A stretch of DNA of 32,232 nucleotides from Gammaproteobacteria bacterium (GCA_029863305.1 JAOTVR010000039.1:1-32232); one strand, 5' to 3'. Shown: positions 8,182 through 17,713, counted from the first letter of the stretch. Notes: generated by a model not told the origin, from the letters alone. Program-made: numbers and translations.

Positions 8182-9843
8182 GTGGAAAAGATATGGCTTA
8201 AGTCCTACCCGGAAGGAGTTCCTGCCGAATTACCTCCGGCTCCGTTCCGTTCCGTCCGCGAGCTTTTCGAGCATGCGTTCGACGCGTATCCCGAACGCGC
8301 GTCCTACACCAACATGGGCACGACGCTGACGTATCGCCAACTCGACGAGATGTCGATGCAGTTCGCCTGCTATTTGCAACAGACACTGGGTTTGGTGCGC
8401 GGCGAACGCGTCGCCATCATGTTGCCGAACATTCTGCAGTACCCGGTCGCACTGTGCGGCATATTTCGTGCGGGACTCGTGGTCGTCAACGTCAATCCGC
8501 TGTATACGGCGCGCGAACTCGAGCACCAGCTAAAAGACTCCGGCGCCAAATGCATCGTCATACTCGAAAATTTCGCGCACACCCTCGAGGAGGTGCTTGC
8601 GAGGACCTCGGTCGAGCAAGTGGTAACGACAGGCGTCGGCGATTTCCTGAATTTTCCGAAGAACGTTCTGACCAACTTTGCATTGCGCCACATCAAGCGG
8701 GCTGTGCCGGCTCATTCGCTGGAGCGCAGTATCACCTTCAAGGCCGCGCTCCAAGCCGGCCAGCACAAGGAGCTAGAGCACGTTGAACTCGGCTTCGCGG
8801 ACATTGCATTTCTGCAGTACACGGGCGGCACGACAGGCGTTTCAAAAGGGGCGATGCTCAGTCATCGCAACATGGTGCGTAATGTGCAACAAGGCATGGT
8901 GTGGCAAGGCGCAGCTTACGAAGGGTTCGAGCACATCATCGCCATTACCGCACTGCCGCTGTATCACATATTTTCATTGGAAGGTAACTGCCTGACCGTC
9001 ATGGCGCAGGGCGGCCTCAATGTCCTGATCACGAATCCGCGCGATATGAAGGCGTTCGTAAAAACGATCGCCAGGTACCCGTTTAATCTGTTCACGGGCG
9101 TGAACACCCTGTTCGCCAGCCTGATGATCACCCCGGGTTTCGACAAGATCGACTTCAGCTCGCTGCGCGTATGCATCGGCGGCGGCATGGCTGTGCAACC
9201 CGCCGTGGCCAAGGACTGGCGTGCCGCCACCGGAAGCCCCATCCTGCAGGCCTATGGCCTGACCGAAACGTCACCTGCGGCGATCGTCAACCCGATTGGC
9301 AGCGAATTCAATGGTTCCATCGGACTGCCGATTTCCTCGACCGATGTCATGATCTGCGATGACGACGGCAATGAACTGCCGGTTGGCGAGATCGGAGAAA
9401 TCTGCATCAAGGGCCCACAGGTTATGGAAGGCTATTGGCAACGACCGCAGGAAACAGCCAATGTCATGTTGCCCGGCGGCTGGCTGAAGACGGGCGACAT
9501 TGGCCGCATGGATGAGGCCGGCTACATCTTTATCGAGGATCGCAAGAAAGACATGATTCTCGTTTCCGGCTTCAACGTCTATCCCAACGAAATCGAAAAC
9601 GTCGTCGTGGAGATGGATGGAATTCTGGAGGCCGCCGCGATCGGCATTCCCGATGAACGCTCTGGCGAGATCGTAAAACTGTTCGTGGTTCGCACAGACC
9701 CGAGCATCACCGAGCAGGACATCATTGACCATTGCAGCGAAAACCTGACCAACTACAAGCGGCCGAGGGTCATCGAGTTTCGCGATGAACTGCCGAAGAC
9801 CAATGTCGGCAAGATACTCCGCCGCGCATTGCGCGACGAATAA
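8182..9843 (+). CDS. fadD: Long-chain fatty acid--CoA ligase
   Basis: 553 residues, close to E. coli FadD (561). The start is GTG with AAAGG (8169-8173) in good position. The AMP-binding P-loop YTGGTTGVSKG begins at residue 213. The FACS signature, GWLKTGDIGRMDEAGYIF onward, covers about 433-459 and is followed by the hinge and C-terminal lid ending with the adenylation lysine K544 (TNVGKILRR). It activates long-chain fatty acids with ATP and CoA for beta-oxidation or phospholipid use, at the inner face of the membrane. Co-directional with tesA (11-base gap), which makes the opposite reaction in another compartment. Confidence 0.93.
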   Translation: MEKIWLKSYPEGVPAELPPAPFRSVRELFEHAFDAYPERASYTNMGTTLTYRQLDEMSMQFACYLQQTLGLVRGERVAIMLPNILQYPVALCGIFRAGLVVVNVNPLYTARELEHQLKDSGAKCIVILENFAHTLEEVLARTSVEQVVTTGVGDFLNFPKNVLTNFALRHIKRAVPAHSLERSITFKAALQAGQHKELEHVELGFADIAFLQYTGGTTGVSKGAMLSHRNMVRNVQQGMVWQGAAYEGFEHIIAITALPLYHIFSLEGNCLTVMAQGGLNVLITNPRDMKAFVKTIARYPFNLFTGVNTLFASLMITPGFDKIDFSSLRVCIGGGMAVQPAVAKDWRAATGSPILQAYGLTETSPAAIVNPIGSEFNGSIGLPISSTDVMICDDDGNELPVGEIGEICIKGPQVMEGYWQRPQETANVMLPGGWLKTGDIGRMDEAGYIFIEDRKKDMILVSGFNVYPNEIENVVVEMDGILEAAAIGIPDERSGEIVKLFVVRTDPSITEQDIIDHCSENLTNYKRPRVIEFRDELPKTNVGKILRRALRDE

Positions 9844-9859
9844 CACGGAGAGACCCGAT

Positions 9860-10228
9860 ATGCGATTGCGTTTGCCCCTGCTGGTAGTGCTAGTCTTGCT
9901 CAGCTTTACAGCCGGTGTGGCGGCAACGTCAGCGCTCGATCCGGTGCGTGTCGCGCCGCATATTTACGAGCTCGCGTTCGAAAATGACCGCGTGCGCGTT
10001 CTCAAGAAGACGATCCGCAATGGCGAAACCCCGCCCATCCACTCACACCCCGATCGTGTGACCGTGTATCTCAATCCCTGTGCATGGCTCATCGACAACG
10101 GTGATGGCAGCGAGCGCATGGAATCTTACAAATTCGGCGAACCCGCATGGTCAACGGCGACAACCCATGGCGGCGAAACGGCTTCCGTTATTCAGCAGTG
10201 CTCGGTTATTGAGGTCGAACTAAAGTAG
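9860..10228 (+). CDS. Small secreted cupin-fold protein, function unknown
   Basis: 122 residues from the ATG at 9860, which has a clear GGAGAG (9847-9852) seven bases upstream. The N-terminus is a signal peptide or anchor ([20 protein letters not shown]). The mature part looks like a single cupin: an HxH metal pair (H61, H63) in [14 protein letters not shown] and a further candidate ligand H103. Two cysteines (C74, C114) could form a disulfide in the periplasm. I cannot assign a reaction. It follows fadD by 16 bases, so it may be co-transcribed. Its last 9 bases overlap the end of hemE on the other strand. Confidence 0.7.
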   Translation: MRLRLPLLVVLVLLSFTAGVAATSALDPVRVAPHIYELAFENDRVRVLKKTIRNGETPPIHSHPDRVTVYLNPCAWLIDNGDGSERMESYKFGEPAWSTATTHGGETASVIQQCSVIEVELK

Positions 10229-11293
10229 TCGCTTGTGGTAGGTCGGACTCAATTCGTGCACGGCGTCTACCAGAACGGCGAGACTGTCCGGATCAATGTC
10301 GGGCGTGATGCCGTGCCCGAGGTTGAATACGTGACCGGGGCCATTGCCATAACTGGCGAGCGTGTCAGCAACTCCCTGTCGAATAACGTCGGCCGGCTCG
10401 CGCAACGTTGCCGGATCGAGATTCCCCTGCAAGGCGACCTTGTCCTCGACATACTCTCGCGCCGTTGCCAGATCCGTCGTCCAGTCCACGCCGAGTGCAT
10501 CGCATCCGGTGCCTGCCATATCGGCGAGCAGTGGGCCGGCGCCCTTCGTAAACAGGATGACAGGCACACGCCGACCATCGCTCTCTCGTGACAAGCCGTC
10601 AACGATCTTTTGCATGCTCGCCAGTGAGAAGCGCCGGTAGTCGTCCGGCGCGAGTGCTGCGCCCCAGGTATCGAAAACCATGATGGCCTGGGCGCCGGAT
10701 TCGACCTGGGCATTCAGATACGCCGTTGTGGTAGTGGCGACTTTGTCCAGCAGCAGCTCGAGCGCTGCCGGGTCTTCTGCGGCAAGCCCCCGGATCGTCT
10801 TGAAGTCGCGGCTGGAGCGACCCTCGACCATGTAGGTCCCGACGGTCCACGGACTGCCTGCGAAACCGATTAGCGGAACGCGCCCATCGAGCTCCTTACG
10901 AATCGTGCGTACCGCGTCCGTCACATAGCCGAGATCGTCTGCAATATCCGGAGCCGGCAGCTTCTCGATGTCTCGCTTGCTGCGCACCGGTCGGTCGAAC
11001 ATCGGGCCTTCGCCGGGTTCGAAGCGAAGTCCGAGCCCCATCGCATCCGGAACAGTCAGGATATCGGAGAATAATATGGCCGCATCGAGCTTGTAGCGCC
11101 GCAGCGGCTGCATCGTTACTTCGCAAGCCAATTCGGGATTGCGGCACAATCTCATGAAATCTCCCGCCTGGGCACGGATTTCACGGTACTCGGGCAGGTA
11201 GCGGCCCGCCTGACGCATGATCCACAGCGGTGTACGCTCCACCGGCTCGCGCATTAGCGCACGCAACAGCAAGTCGTTTTTCAGCGTCGTCAT
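10220..11293 (-). CDS. hemE: Uroporphyrinogen decarboxylase
   Basis: 357 residues, normal length. The N-terminal family signature [15 protein letters not shown] (about 22-36) carries the arginines that hold the substrate. [14 protein letters not shown] provides the catalytic aspartate, and the C-terminal VFNLGHGI with its histidine completes the site. It removes four carboxyl groups from uroporphyrinogen III to give coproporphyrinogen III in haem synthesis (cytoplasm). The ATG overlaps the pyrF stop by four bases (ATGA), so it is the last gene of the long minus-strand run. Its own stop overlaps the convergent cupin gene. Confidence 0.97.
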   Translation of the reverse strand: MTTLKNDLLLRALMREPVERTPLWIMRQAGRYLPEYREIRAQAGDFMRLCRNPELACEVTMQPLRRYKLDAAILFSDILTVPDAMGLGLRFEPGEGPMFDRPVRSKRDIEKLPAPDIADDLGYVTDAVRTIRKELDGRVPLIGFAGSPWTVGTYMVEGRSSRDFKTIRGLAAEDPAALELLLDKVATTTTAYLNAQVESGAQAIMVFDTWGAALAPDDYRRFSLASMQKIVDGLSRESDGRRVPVILFTKGAGPLLADMAGTGCDALGVDWTTDLATAREYVEDKVALQGNLDPATLREPADVIRQGVADTLASYGNGPGHVFNLGHGITPDIDPDSLAVLVDAVHELSPTYHKRLL

Positions 11294-12009
11294 GAGTCAC
11301 CCACCTGCGCAGCGATAGTCGCCTGTATCGCCTCGGCCGCTGCGCGCGGGCTCGCCGCGTCGCGAATCGGCCGTCCAACGACGATGTAGTCTGCGCCGCT
11401 CGCAAAGGCTTTCTCGACCGTCACAACCCGTTTCTGGTCTCCTTCCGGCTTGTTGTCCACCGGTCGAATTCCTGGCGTTATCACGAGCAACTTCTCATCG
11501 ATGAACTGACGCAGCCTGGCGACTTCCAGCCCCGACGAAATCACCCCGTCACAACCGGCTTCCAGCGCACGCCGGGCACGTGACAGCACGAGCTCTCCGA
11601 CATCGCAGTCAAAACCGAGGTCGTCCAGATCGCCGCGGTCGAGGCTCGTAAGAACCGTTACGCCGAGAACCTTGAGCGTATCGCCCTTGTTTTCTGCAGC
11701 AGCCTCCATGATCGACTGGTTGCCGTGCACGGTAACAAAGCTGGCACCGCGATCCTGCAACTGGCGCACCGCCGAACCAACGGTTGCCGGGATGTCAAAG
11801 AACTTCAGATCGCAGAACACCTTCTTGTCCCTGGCCAACATCCAGTCGAGTAATTCGAAATAGCCGCCGCTCATCATGAGCTCGAGACCAATCTTGTAAA
11901 ACGTCACCGCGTCACCGAGTTCGTCAGCCAGCATTCGCGCCCGATCGCAGTCGGGTACGTCCATTGCGAAAATCAATCGATCCCTGGTGGGTATGGTCTT
12001 GTCTGTCAC
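11290..12009 (-). CDS. pyrF: Orotidine 5'-phosphate decarboxylase
   Basis: 239 residues from the GTG at 12009. The catalytic D-x-K-x-x-D cluster is D67-K69-D72 (CDLKFFDIP), with D17 and K39 also in the expected places. GIRP near the C-terminus and VVGRPI bind the phosphate. It converts OMP to UMP in pyrimidine synthesis. Start choice: the GTG has AGAGG six bases upstream and gives a family-like N-terminus, whereas an ATG at 12060 would add 17 atypical residues. It overlaps hemE by four bases. Confidence 0.95.
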   Translation of the reverse strand: MTDKTIPTRDRLIFAMDVPDCDRARMLADELGDAVTFYKIGLELMMSGGYFELLDWMLARDKKVFCDLKFFDIPATVGSAVRQLQDRGASFVTVHGNQSIMEAAAENKGDTLKVLGVTVLTSLDRGDLDDLGFDCDVGELVLSRARRALEAGCDGVISSGLEVARLRQFIDEKLLVITPGIRPVDNKPEGDQKRVVTVEKAFASGADYIVVGRPIRDAASPRAAAEAIQATIAAQVGDS

Positions 12010-12064
12010 TTGCTGCCTCTGGGTTGCTGCTACCGGCGCGGCGCATTCTAACAGAGCCATTGCC

Positions 12065-13195
12065 TCATGTTTTCCCGATCAGCCGTTCATGTTCGGCAAT
12101 CGCGTAGCGATCGGTCATTCCGGCAACATAGTCGGCGACAACCCTGGCACGCCCCGCCTGGTCGTTGCCGGCCGCACGATCCGCGAACTCAGCGGGCATC
12201 TTTTGTATATCTGAGGTGTACAGCTCGAAAAGCTCGCGAACGATGGCCTGCGCGCGGTGAGTCATCTCCAGCTTTTTCTCGTGTGAATACAGGTGCCGCA
12301 TCAGAAACCGCTTGAGCGATACATGCTGTGCATAGATGTCGTCAGACATCGCGACAAACGGCCCATCGGCCTTGCGAACATCATCGATAGATTGCGGTTT
12401 TCGCCGCTCGAGGTTGCGGCGCGTATTATCGATAAGGTCGGTCACTACCGTATTGATCATGCGGCGAATGATTTCGTAGATGAGGCGGCGGTCCTCGAGT
12501 TCGGGATAGCGTCGGTGCACCTCGTCGTACTGCAGAGCAAATAAAGGCTGCTCCCGAAGCTGCTCGAGGCTCAGCAGACCGGCACGAAATCCGTCATCGA
12601 CATCATGGTTGTTGTACGCAATCGCATCGGCGATATTGGCCAGCTGCCCCTCGAGGCCCGGTTGCTCGCGCTTGAGGAATCGTTCGCCGACATCACCGAT
12701 TTCGCGAGCATTGCGCATCGAGCAATGTTTCAGAATTCCTTCCCGCGTTTCGAACATCAGGTTCAGCCCGGGAAACTCCGCGTACTTGGCCTCCAGCTCA
12801 TCGACCACGCGCAATGACTGCAAATTGTGTTCGAATCCGCCGAAGTCGCGCATGCACGCGTTCAGTTCATCCTGGCCTGCATGGCCGAACGGTGTGTGGC
12901 CCAGGTCATGTGCCAGACAAATTGCCTCCGTAAGGGGCTCATTGAGCCGCAGCGCAACGGCAGCGGTGCGCCCGATCTGCGCGACCTCGAGCGAGTGCGT
13001 CATACGGGTGCGATACAGATCGCCCTCGTGATTGACGAACACTTGCGTTTTGTAAACGAGGCGACGAAAAGCCGTTGAATGGATGATCCGGTCGCGGTCG
13101 CGCTGATACTCCCCACGGTATTCGGCCGCAGGCTCCGCGTAACGCCTGCCCCGACTGTCCGCCTCATTGGCGGCGAACGGAGCAAGCGGCAACAT
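12065..13195 (-). CDS. dgt: dGTP triphosphohydrolase-like HD-domain protein
   Basis: 376 residues from the ATG at 13195, which overlaps the aroB stop as TGATG; upstream extension of the frame is antisense-like and arginine-rich, so it was rejected. The HD-domain residues are H67 (TRMTHSLE) and H96-D97 (CLAHDLGHTPFGHAGQDEL). The N-terminal RDRDRIIHSTAFRRL is characteristic of the short dGTPase-like branch that hydrolyses dNTPs to nucleoside and triphosphate. Substrate preference may differ from E. coli Dgt. It lies downstream of the aroK-aroB pair and 55 bp before pyrF. Confidence 0.92.
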   Translation of the reverse strand: MLPLAPFAANEADSRGRRYAEPAAEYRGEYQRDRDRIIHSTAFRRLVYKTQVFVNHEGDLYRTRMTHSLEVAQIGRTAAVALRLNEPLTEAICLAHDLGHTPFGHAGQDELNACMRDFGGFEHNLQSLRVVDELEAKYAEFPGLNLMFETREGILKHCSMRNAREIGDVGERFLKREQPGLEGQLANIADAIAYNNHDVDDGFRAGLLSLEQLREQPLFALQYDEVHRRYPELEDRRLIYEIIRRMINTVVTDLIDNTRRNLERRKPQSIDDVRKADGPFVAMSDDIYAQHVSLKRFLMRHLYSHEKKLEMTHRAQAIVRELFELYTSDIQKMPAEFADRAAGNDQAGRARVVADYVAGMTDRYAIAEHERLIGKT

Positions 13196-14265
13196 CAGTC
13201 GGCAGCCTCGAGAAGTTGCAACAGGCGCGACCTGTCGTGTTCGGCCGTAACCATGGCCCGGCCGAGCTCCTCGAGCAGTACGAATCGCAACTGCTTTTGG
13301 ATAACTTTCTTGTCCATACCCATCGCGTGGAGCATCGCTTTGGAGCCAATCGCGGGCGGGGTGGCGGGTAGCCCTGCGGCTGCGATCAGGGCTCGAAACC
13401 GTTGGAGGTCGGTATTGCCGATGTCGCTGAGTTCGGCCGCCATCAGCATGCCGGCGGCAACGGCTTCGCCGTGCAACCACTCCCCGTATCCCTGGCAATG
13501 CTCGATCGCGTGCCCGAATGTGTGTCCGAAGTTGAGAATCGCGCGCCGGCCCGCTTCACGCTCGTCGGCAGCAACCACTTCCGCTTTGATTTCGCAGGAT
13601 CGTTGTATGGCATATGCCAGCGCGTCGGTGTCCTTGCCAAGCAGCGCCGGCATGTTCTCTTCGAGCCAGGTGAAAAACGTCATATCGGCAATGGCGCCAT
13701 ACTTGATGACTTCGGCGAGCCCGGCCCTGAGCTCGCGATCCGGCAGCGTGCCCAGCGTACCGATGTCGATGAGAACGATTCTAGGCTGGTGAAATGCGCC
13801 GATCAGGTTCTTGCCCTCTGCGTGATTGACGCCGGTCTTGCCCCCGACCGATGAGTCCACCTGCGCAAGTAATGTCGTCGGAACCTGGATAAACGCGACG
13901 CCACGCATATAACAGGCGGCCGCAAACCCCGCGATGTCACCGACAACTCCGCCACCCAGCGCGATCACAGTCGTATCGCGGTTTGCCCTGCTATGAACGA
14001 GGCTGTCGAGCACGGTCGTCGCTGTTGCAATAGTCTTGAATGATTCCCCGTCGGGCAGACTGATCGACTCGACTGCAATGCCGTCGAGATCGGCCATCAA
14101 GCTGTCGAGATAAAGCGGCGCAACAGTCGTGTTGCTGACGACGAGGCAGTCCGATCCCGCAAGATGCGGACCAAGGTCGAACCCTCCACCGAGCAAACCA
14201 TTGCCGATGACGATCGGATAGCTCCGATCGCCCAATTCGACGGTTATTGTGCGTGCAGACGACAT
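13195..14265 (-). CDS. aroB: 3-dehydroquinate synthase
   Basis: 356 residues, standard length. The NAD-binding stretch is GGGVVGDIAGFAAACYMRG (about 104-122). QVPTTLLAQVDSSVGGKTGVN and the zinc-site histidines in FGHTFGHAIE and the later WLHGEAVAAGM segment are all present. It makes 3-dehydroquinate from DAHP, the second step of the shikimate pathway. It follows aroK on the same strand with a 112-bp gap, and its stop overlaps the dgt start by one base. No good ribosome binding site is visible before the ATG. Confidence 0.96.
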   Translation of the reverse strand: MSSARTITVELGDRSYPIVIGNGLLGGGFDLGPHLAGSDCLVVSNTTVAPLYLDSLMADLDGIAVESISLPDGESFKTIATATTVLDSLVHSRANRDTTVIALGGGVVGDIAGFAAACYMRGVAFIQVPTTLLAQVDSSVGGKTGVNHAEGKNLIGAFHQPRIVLIDIGTLGTLPDRELRAGLAEVIKYGAIADMTFFTWLEENMPALLGKDTDALAYAIQRSCEIKAEVVAADEREAGRRAILNFGHTFGHAIEHCQGYGEWLHGEAVAAGMLMAAELSDIGNTDLQRFRALIAAAGLPATPPAIGSKAMLHAMGMDKKVIQKQLRFVLLEELGRAMVTAEHDRSRLLQLLEAAD

Positions 14266-14377
14266 CGCCGATAGAGTACCCGAAAGGGCCCGCGGACGGG
14301 ATGTTTGTTATCGGAAGTAAAGCGCAGCGCAGCGAGCCATGAAGATGACAAAGCATGCCGGCTGCGGGCCCGAAGCG
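14266..14377. other. aroK-aroB intergenic spacer with 8-bp inverted repeat
   Basis: The spacer is unusually long for this tightly packed run. It is flanked by GGGCCCGC (14286-14293) and GCGGGCCC (14364-14371), which could pair around a 70-base loop. No ORF, promoter or terminator with a U-tract is convincing. Confidence 0.3.
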
Positions 14378-14887
14378 TTATAGTCTCTCGAGAATATCGT
14401 TGGCGACAGCTTTGACTTTACGGCCATCGGTCTCGACGATCAGATCCGCGATTTCCCGGTACAGTGCGTCACGCTCCAGCATGAGCTCGTCGAGAATTTT
14501 TTTGCGATCGCCGTTCTCCAACAGCGGCCGCTCCCGACCTTTCTGTGTGCGAACAAGCTGCTGGTCTACCGTGGTATACAAATACACGACGAAGCCGCGC
14601 GCGCCCAGGTTGCTGCGATTTTGCGGGTCTATAACAGCGCCACCGCCGGTGGCGAGGACCAGGCCCTCGATTCTCGAAAGATCGTCAATGACCTTCGCTT
14701 CGCGCTTGCGAAACCCCTCTTCTCCTTCCTTTTCGAAGATAAAGGGGATATCGACGCCGGTGCGAGCCTCAATTTCGTCATCGCTGTCCATGAAACTCAT
14801 GTGCAGCATGCGCGCCAGCTGGCGGCCAACAGCCGATTTGCCTGCGCCCATCGGGCCAATCAAAAACAGGTTTTGCGGTTTTCTCAT
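14378..14887 (-). CDS. aroK: Shikimate kinase
   Basis: 169 residues from the ATG at 14887 (the frame extends to an upstream TTG at 14920 but that overlaps a hairpin). The P-loop is GPMGAGKS (11-18). Shikimate-binding residues D36, R60 and the GGG at 81-83 (ATGGGAVI) are present, followed by the lid with RPLL. It phosphorylates shikimate with ATP. It follows pilQ, the arrangement seen in Pseudomonas and relatives, with 83 bp between them that hold two hairpins. No strong Shine-Dalgarno sequence is visible. Confidence 0.95.
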   Translation of the reverse strand: MRKPQNLFLIGPMGAGKSAVGRQLARMLHMSFMDSDDEIEARTGVDIPFIFEKEGEEGFRKREAKVIDDLSRIEGLVLATGGGAVIDPQNRSNLGARGFVVYLYTTVDQQLVRTQKGRERPLLENGDRKKILDELMLERDALYREIADLIVETDGRKVKAVANDILERL

Positions 14888-14911
14888 AACGCGTGCAGTC
14901 TGGCTAAATGA

Positions 14912-14937
14912 GAAAGCCAACCCGAAGGTTGGCTTTC
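14912..14937 (-). terminator. Strong hairpin with UUCG loop between pilQ and aroK
   Basis: On the minus strand an 11-bp perfect stem, GAAAGCCAACC paired with GGTTGGCTTTC, closes a TTCG tetraloop, one of the most stable RNA loops. It is followed by TCATTT, only a weak U-tract. It lies 24 bases upstream of the aroK ATG. It could be an intrinsic (possibly partial) terminator for pilMNOPQ that lets some transcription into aroK. Confidence 0.6.
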
Positions 14938-14944
14938 GTCATAG

Positions 14945-14963
14945 GACACAGGGCGCCTGTCCC
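14945..14963 (-). other. Imperfect hairpin just after pilQ stop
   Basis: Minus strand GGACAGGCGCCCTGTGTCC can fold as ACAGG/CCTGT with a CGC loop, or as GGACA/TGTCC. It starts within ten bases of the pilQ stop. Its core CAGGCGCCC resembles the hairpin at 28027-28059, so it may be a copy of a repeated extragenic palindrome. Confidence 0.35.
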
Positions 14964-14970
14964 TCTTTTC

Positions 14971-17154
14971 CTAGTAAATGTTCGAGCCTTCCTCGAGGAT
15001 CCTCGGTGTTACGAAGATCAACAGCTCCGCCTTGTTGTCGATGCGCGTCTTGCTCTTGAACAGTCTGCCGAGGAACGGTATGTCGCCGAGGAATGGAACT
15101 TTGTTGATTGTCTCACGACGCTCCGTCTCGTAGATGCCGCCCAGAACAACAGTTTGTCCGTCAGAGACAAGCACCTGTGTCTCTACGGCACGAGTATCAA
15201 TACTGGGTACCGTGCCGCCAAGGCCACCGGTCGAGATAATATCGCCAACGCTATCCTTGTGAACGGTCAGGTCCATAATGATGTTGTTGTCCGGAGTGAT
15301 CTGCGGCGTAACGGTCAGGCTCAGTACCGCCTTCTTGAACTGAATCGTCGTGGCGCCTGATGACGCGGACTGCTGATAGGGAATTTCCACACCCTGTTCG
15401 ATGCGAGCCTCCTTCTGGTTCGCCGTGATGACGCGCGGCGTGGAGACGATTTCGCCTCGACCCTCTGCTTCAAGCGCCGTCAACTCAAGATCCACCAGAT
15501 AATCGCTCTCCAGTACCGCAAGTGCGAAACGCCCGGCCGCGTCCGCGATGGGAACATTCACGTTGTAGCGGTTGCTCAGTGTCGGCAACTCGATCGGGTA
15601 AATCGTTCCGTTGCCCGGATCAGCGAGGTTGTCGAGTACGGATCCAACCATCGTGTCCGTACCACTGCCCGATCCGGAGATAACCGTGACGCCATCGCTG
15701 CTGTTCTCATTGAACGCTGTGACGCCCAGGCGAACGCCGAGGTCGCGACTAAAGTCGTCGTTTACGACGACAATTCGCGATTCGATCAAAACCTGGCGAA
15801 TGGGAATGTCCAGCGTCGCTACCATGCGGCGAATATTGATCAGACGATCCGCCGTATCCTGTACAAGCAGGGTGTTGGTGCGATCGTCGACGGCGATACT
15901 GCCGCGATCGGACAACAATGCGTTGCCGCCGCCGCCGGCTATCAAATCAGCCAGGCTGCTCGCCTTCGCGTAATTGACCTGCAGAAACTCTGAGTACAAC
16001 GGCTCCAGTTCGGCAATTGCTTGTTTCGCTTCCAGATCAGCCGTTTCGCGTGCAGCGATTTCTTCGGCTGGCGCAACGATAATGACGTTGCCGTTCTGGC
16101 GCATGTCCAGGCCCTTTGTCGTCATAACGATATCGAGGGCCTGATCCCACGGGACATTTCTCAGGCGCAGCGTCACGTTGCCCTGAACGGTGTCGGAGAC
16201 AACGATGTTGCGGCCTGATGTTTCGGCAAGCAGCTGCAAGACGGCGCGCGTTTCAATATCCTGGAAGTTCAGCGTCAGACGCTGACCTTCGTATTCTTTG
16301 GTCTCCGAGAACAGGTTGGAGCCTTCCTCGGTTTCCGCAGTGACCGGATTGACTTCGATCGTGAATTCGTTATCGGACTGATAAGCAAGCTGCTCATACT
16401 TGCCTTCGGCCGAGATGACGATTCGTGTATCGAGGTTGGTCCGCAGCGTATCGACGGTTGTAACCGGCGTCGCGAAATCCATGACGTCAAGGCGTCGCAT
16501 CAATTCTGCCGGCAGATCAGTGTCTTTGAAGACGGCAACAACACGGCCACCTTCCTGCCGAATATCAACGGGTGTCGAGGAATCTGTCAGGTTGACGACC
16601 ACACGACCACCACCATCGCGGGTACGTCGGAAATCGACACTCGTGATTGCACGCGCACTGCCGGAACCTGCATACGACTGTGGTGACGCGACATTGCTGG
16701 CGAACTGGGTTGTTCCAGCACTGTACTCTTCACCATCACCCAAAGTGATTGTCACCGTATTACCGCTTGCACGAGTCTCATAGGCAACCATCGAACCGAG
16801 ATTCAGGACGACACGAGTTCTCCCATTGGCTTCAGCCGTCAAAATCGTATTCAGGGGACCAAGATTGACATCACGGCGGCGTGACGTAAGTCCAAGTGTT
16901 GTATCGGGCAGATCGAGCGCGATTCTTGCCGGGTCTTCGATCGTGAATGCGAGCGGCTGGGGGGCCGTTCCCGTCATGATCAATTTCAGCTCTACTCGCT
17001 GTCCGGGCAGACTCTGAACCTGAATGTCCTGCAGCCGGTTACCCTCCTGCGCGCTTGCGGCAGATCCCACAAACAACAGGAACGCGACCTGTGCCAACGC
17101 AGTCAGTTTTAGCATGGCGCTACATCCGACCACCTGTTTCATTTTGAGCATCAT
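14971..17154 (-). CDS. pilQ: Type IV pilus secretin PilQ
   Basis: 727 residues from the ATG at 17154, which has GGGAG eight bases upstream; an earlier in-frame ATG (17175) lacks this. Signal peptide ends near FLLFVGSAASAQ. Two AMIN domains (about 30-130 and 155-260) bind peptidoglycan, then the STN/N0 domain (about 285-360, LNFQDIETRAVLQLLAE), N1 (about 385-460) and the secretin pore (about 490-725) with VPFLGDIPFLGRLFK and the final LLIFVTPRIL. It forms the outer-membrane channel for the pilus fibre. It ends the pilMNOPQ operon. Confidence 0.95.
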   Translation of the reverse strand: MMLKMKQVVGCSAMLKLTALAQVAFLLFVGSAASAQEGNRLQDIQVQSLPGQRVELKLIMTGTAPQPLAFTIEDPARIALDLPDTTLGLTSRRRDVNLGPLNTILTAEANGRTRVVLNLGSMVAYETRASGNTVTITLGDGEEYSAGTTQFASNVASPQSYAGSGSARAITSVDFRRTRDGGGRVVVNLTDSSTPVDIRQEGGRVVAVFKDTDLPAELMRRLDVMDFATPVTTVDTLRTNLDTRIVISAEGKYEQLAYQSDNEFTIEVNPVTAETEEGSNLFSETKEYEGQRLTLNFQDIETRAVLQLLAETSGRNIVVSDTVQGNVTLRLRNVPWDQALDIVMTTKGLDMRQNGNVIIVAPAEEIAARETADLEAKQAIAELEPLYSEFLQVNYAKASSLADLIAGGGGNALLSDRGSIAVDDRTNTLLVQDTADRLINIRRMVATLDIPIRQVLIESRIVVVNDDFSRDLGVRLGVTAFNENSSDGVTVISGSGSGTDTMVGSVLDNLADPGNGTIYPIELPTLSNRYNVNVPIADAAGRFALAVLESDYLVDLELTALEAEGRGEIVSTPRVITANQKEARIEQGVEIPYQQSASSGATTIQFKKAVLSLTVTPQITPDNNIIMDLTVHKDSVGDIISTGGLGGTVPSIDTRAVETQVLVSDGQTVVLGGIYETERRETINKVPFLGDIPFLGRLFKSKTRIDNKAELLIFVTPRILEEGSNIY

Positions 17155-17182
17155 TCCAATTACTCCCAGTTCCATTCAGGCA

Positions 17183-17713
17183 TCAGTCCGAGAGACTTAT
17201 GGCGGCATCCCTTTCGATATAGCCGCCGATCCCGTCAGAAATAATTTCTATAAGTTCGATTTCAGATTCATTGATTTCGTTGATCCGTCCGTCATTTTGT
17301 CCCAGGAAGTTGCCGGGTACGACGCGGTGAATCAGGCCGTCAGAAGTCTGCACGAGCCCATACATAGTTTCGCCGATATACAGAGTGCCGACCATGGATA
17401 ATGTGTCGAGCGGAAAACCTTCGAGGAATTCGCGGCTACGAGCCGAATCGGGCCGGATCCCGCCGTTCGGACCCTGAGCGATTTGCGGTGTATCGGGAAT
17501 AAACGGTGAACGCACACCTTCTGCGTCGGCCACATACGTGAAGATCTCATAGGGCGTAATCTCGGGCAGTGGTTCGATGCGGCCACCCGGTTTTGCCTTG
17601 ATCTCATTGATGTACTGATCGAGGTCGTCCATGTCTGCACCACACGCCGTCAAACCCAGGACGAGCAGCGCCATCAGCAGGCCATTGCGGATTGTCAGAG
17701 AAGCATTTCGCAT
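17183..17713 (-). CDS. pilP: Type IV pilus inner-membrane lipoprotein PilP
   Basis: 176 residues. The lipobox LTAC puts the lipid-modified cysteine at C24. The linker and the C-terminal HR domain (about 85-165: STHSMVGTLYIGE-like strand, MYGLVQTSDGLIHRVVPGNFLG) match the family that joins the PilN/PilO pair to the PilQ N0 domain across the periplasm. The ATG overlaps the pilO stop by one base (TAATG). pilQ begins 28 bases after the stop. Confidence 0.93.
   Translation of the reverse strand: MRNASLTIRNGLLMALLVLGLTACGADMDDLDQYINEIKAKPGGRIEPLPEITPYEIFTYVADAEGVRSPFIPDTPQIAQGPNGGIRPDSARSREFLEGFPLDTLSMVGTLYIGETMYGLVQTSDGLIHRVVPGNFLGQNDGRINEINESEIELIEIISDGIGGYIERDAAISLSD

Noticed and set aside
13196..13498. 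Upstream extension of dgt by about 100 codons
   Set aside because: The extension is antisense-like, very arginine-rich and overlaps aroB in another frame; the ATG at 13195 overlapping the aroB stop fits the family length.
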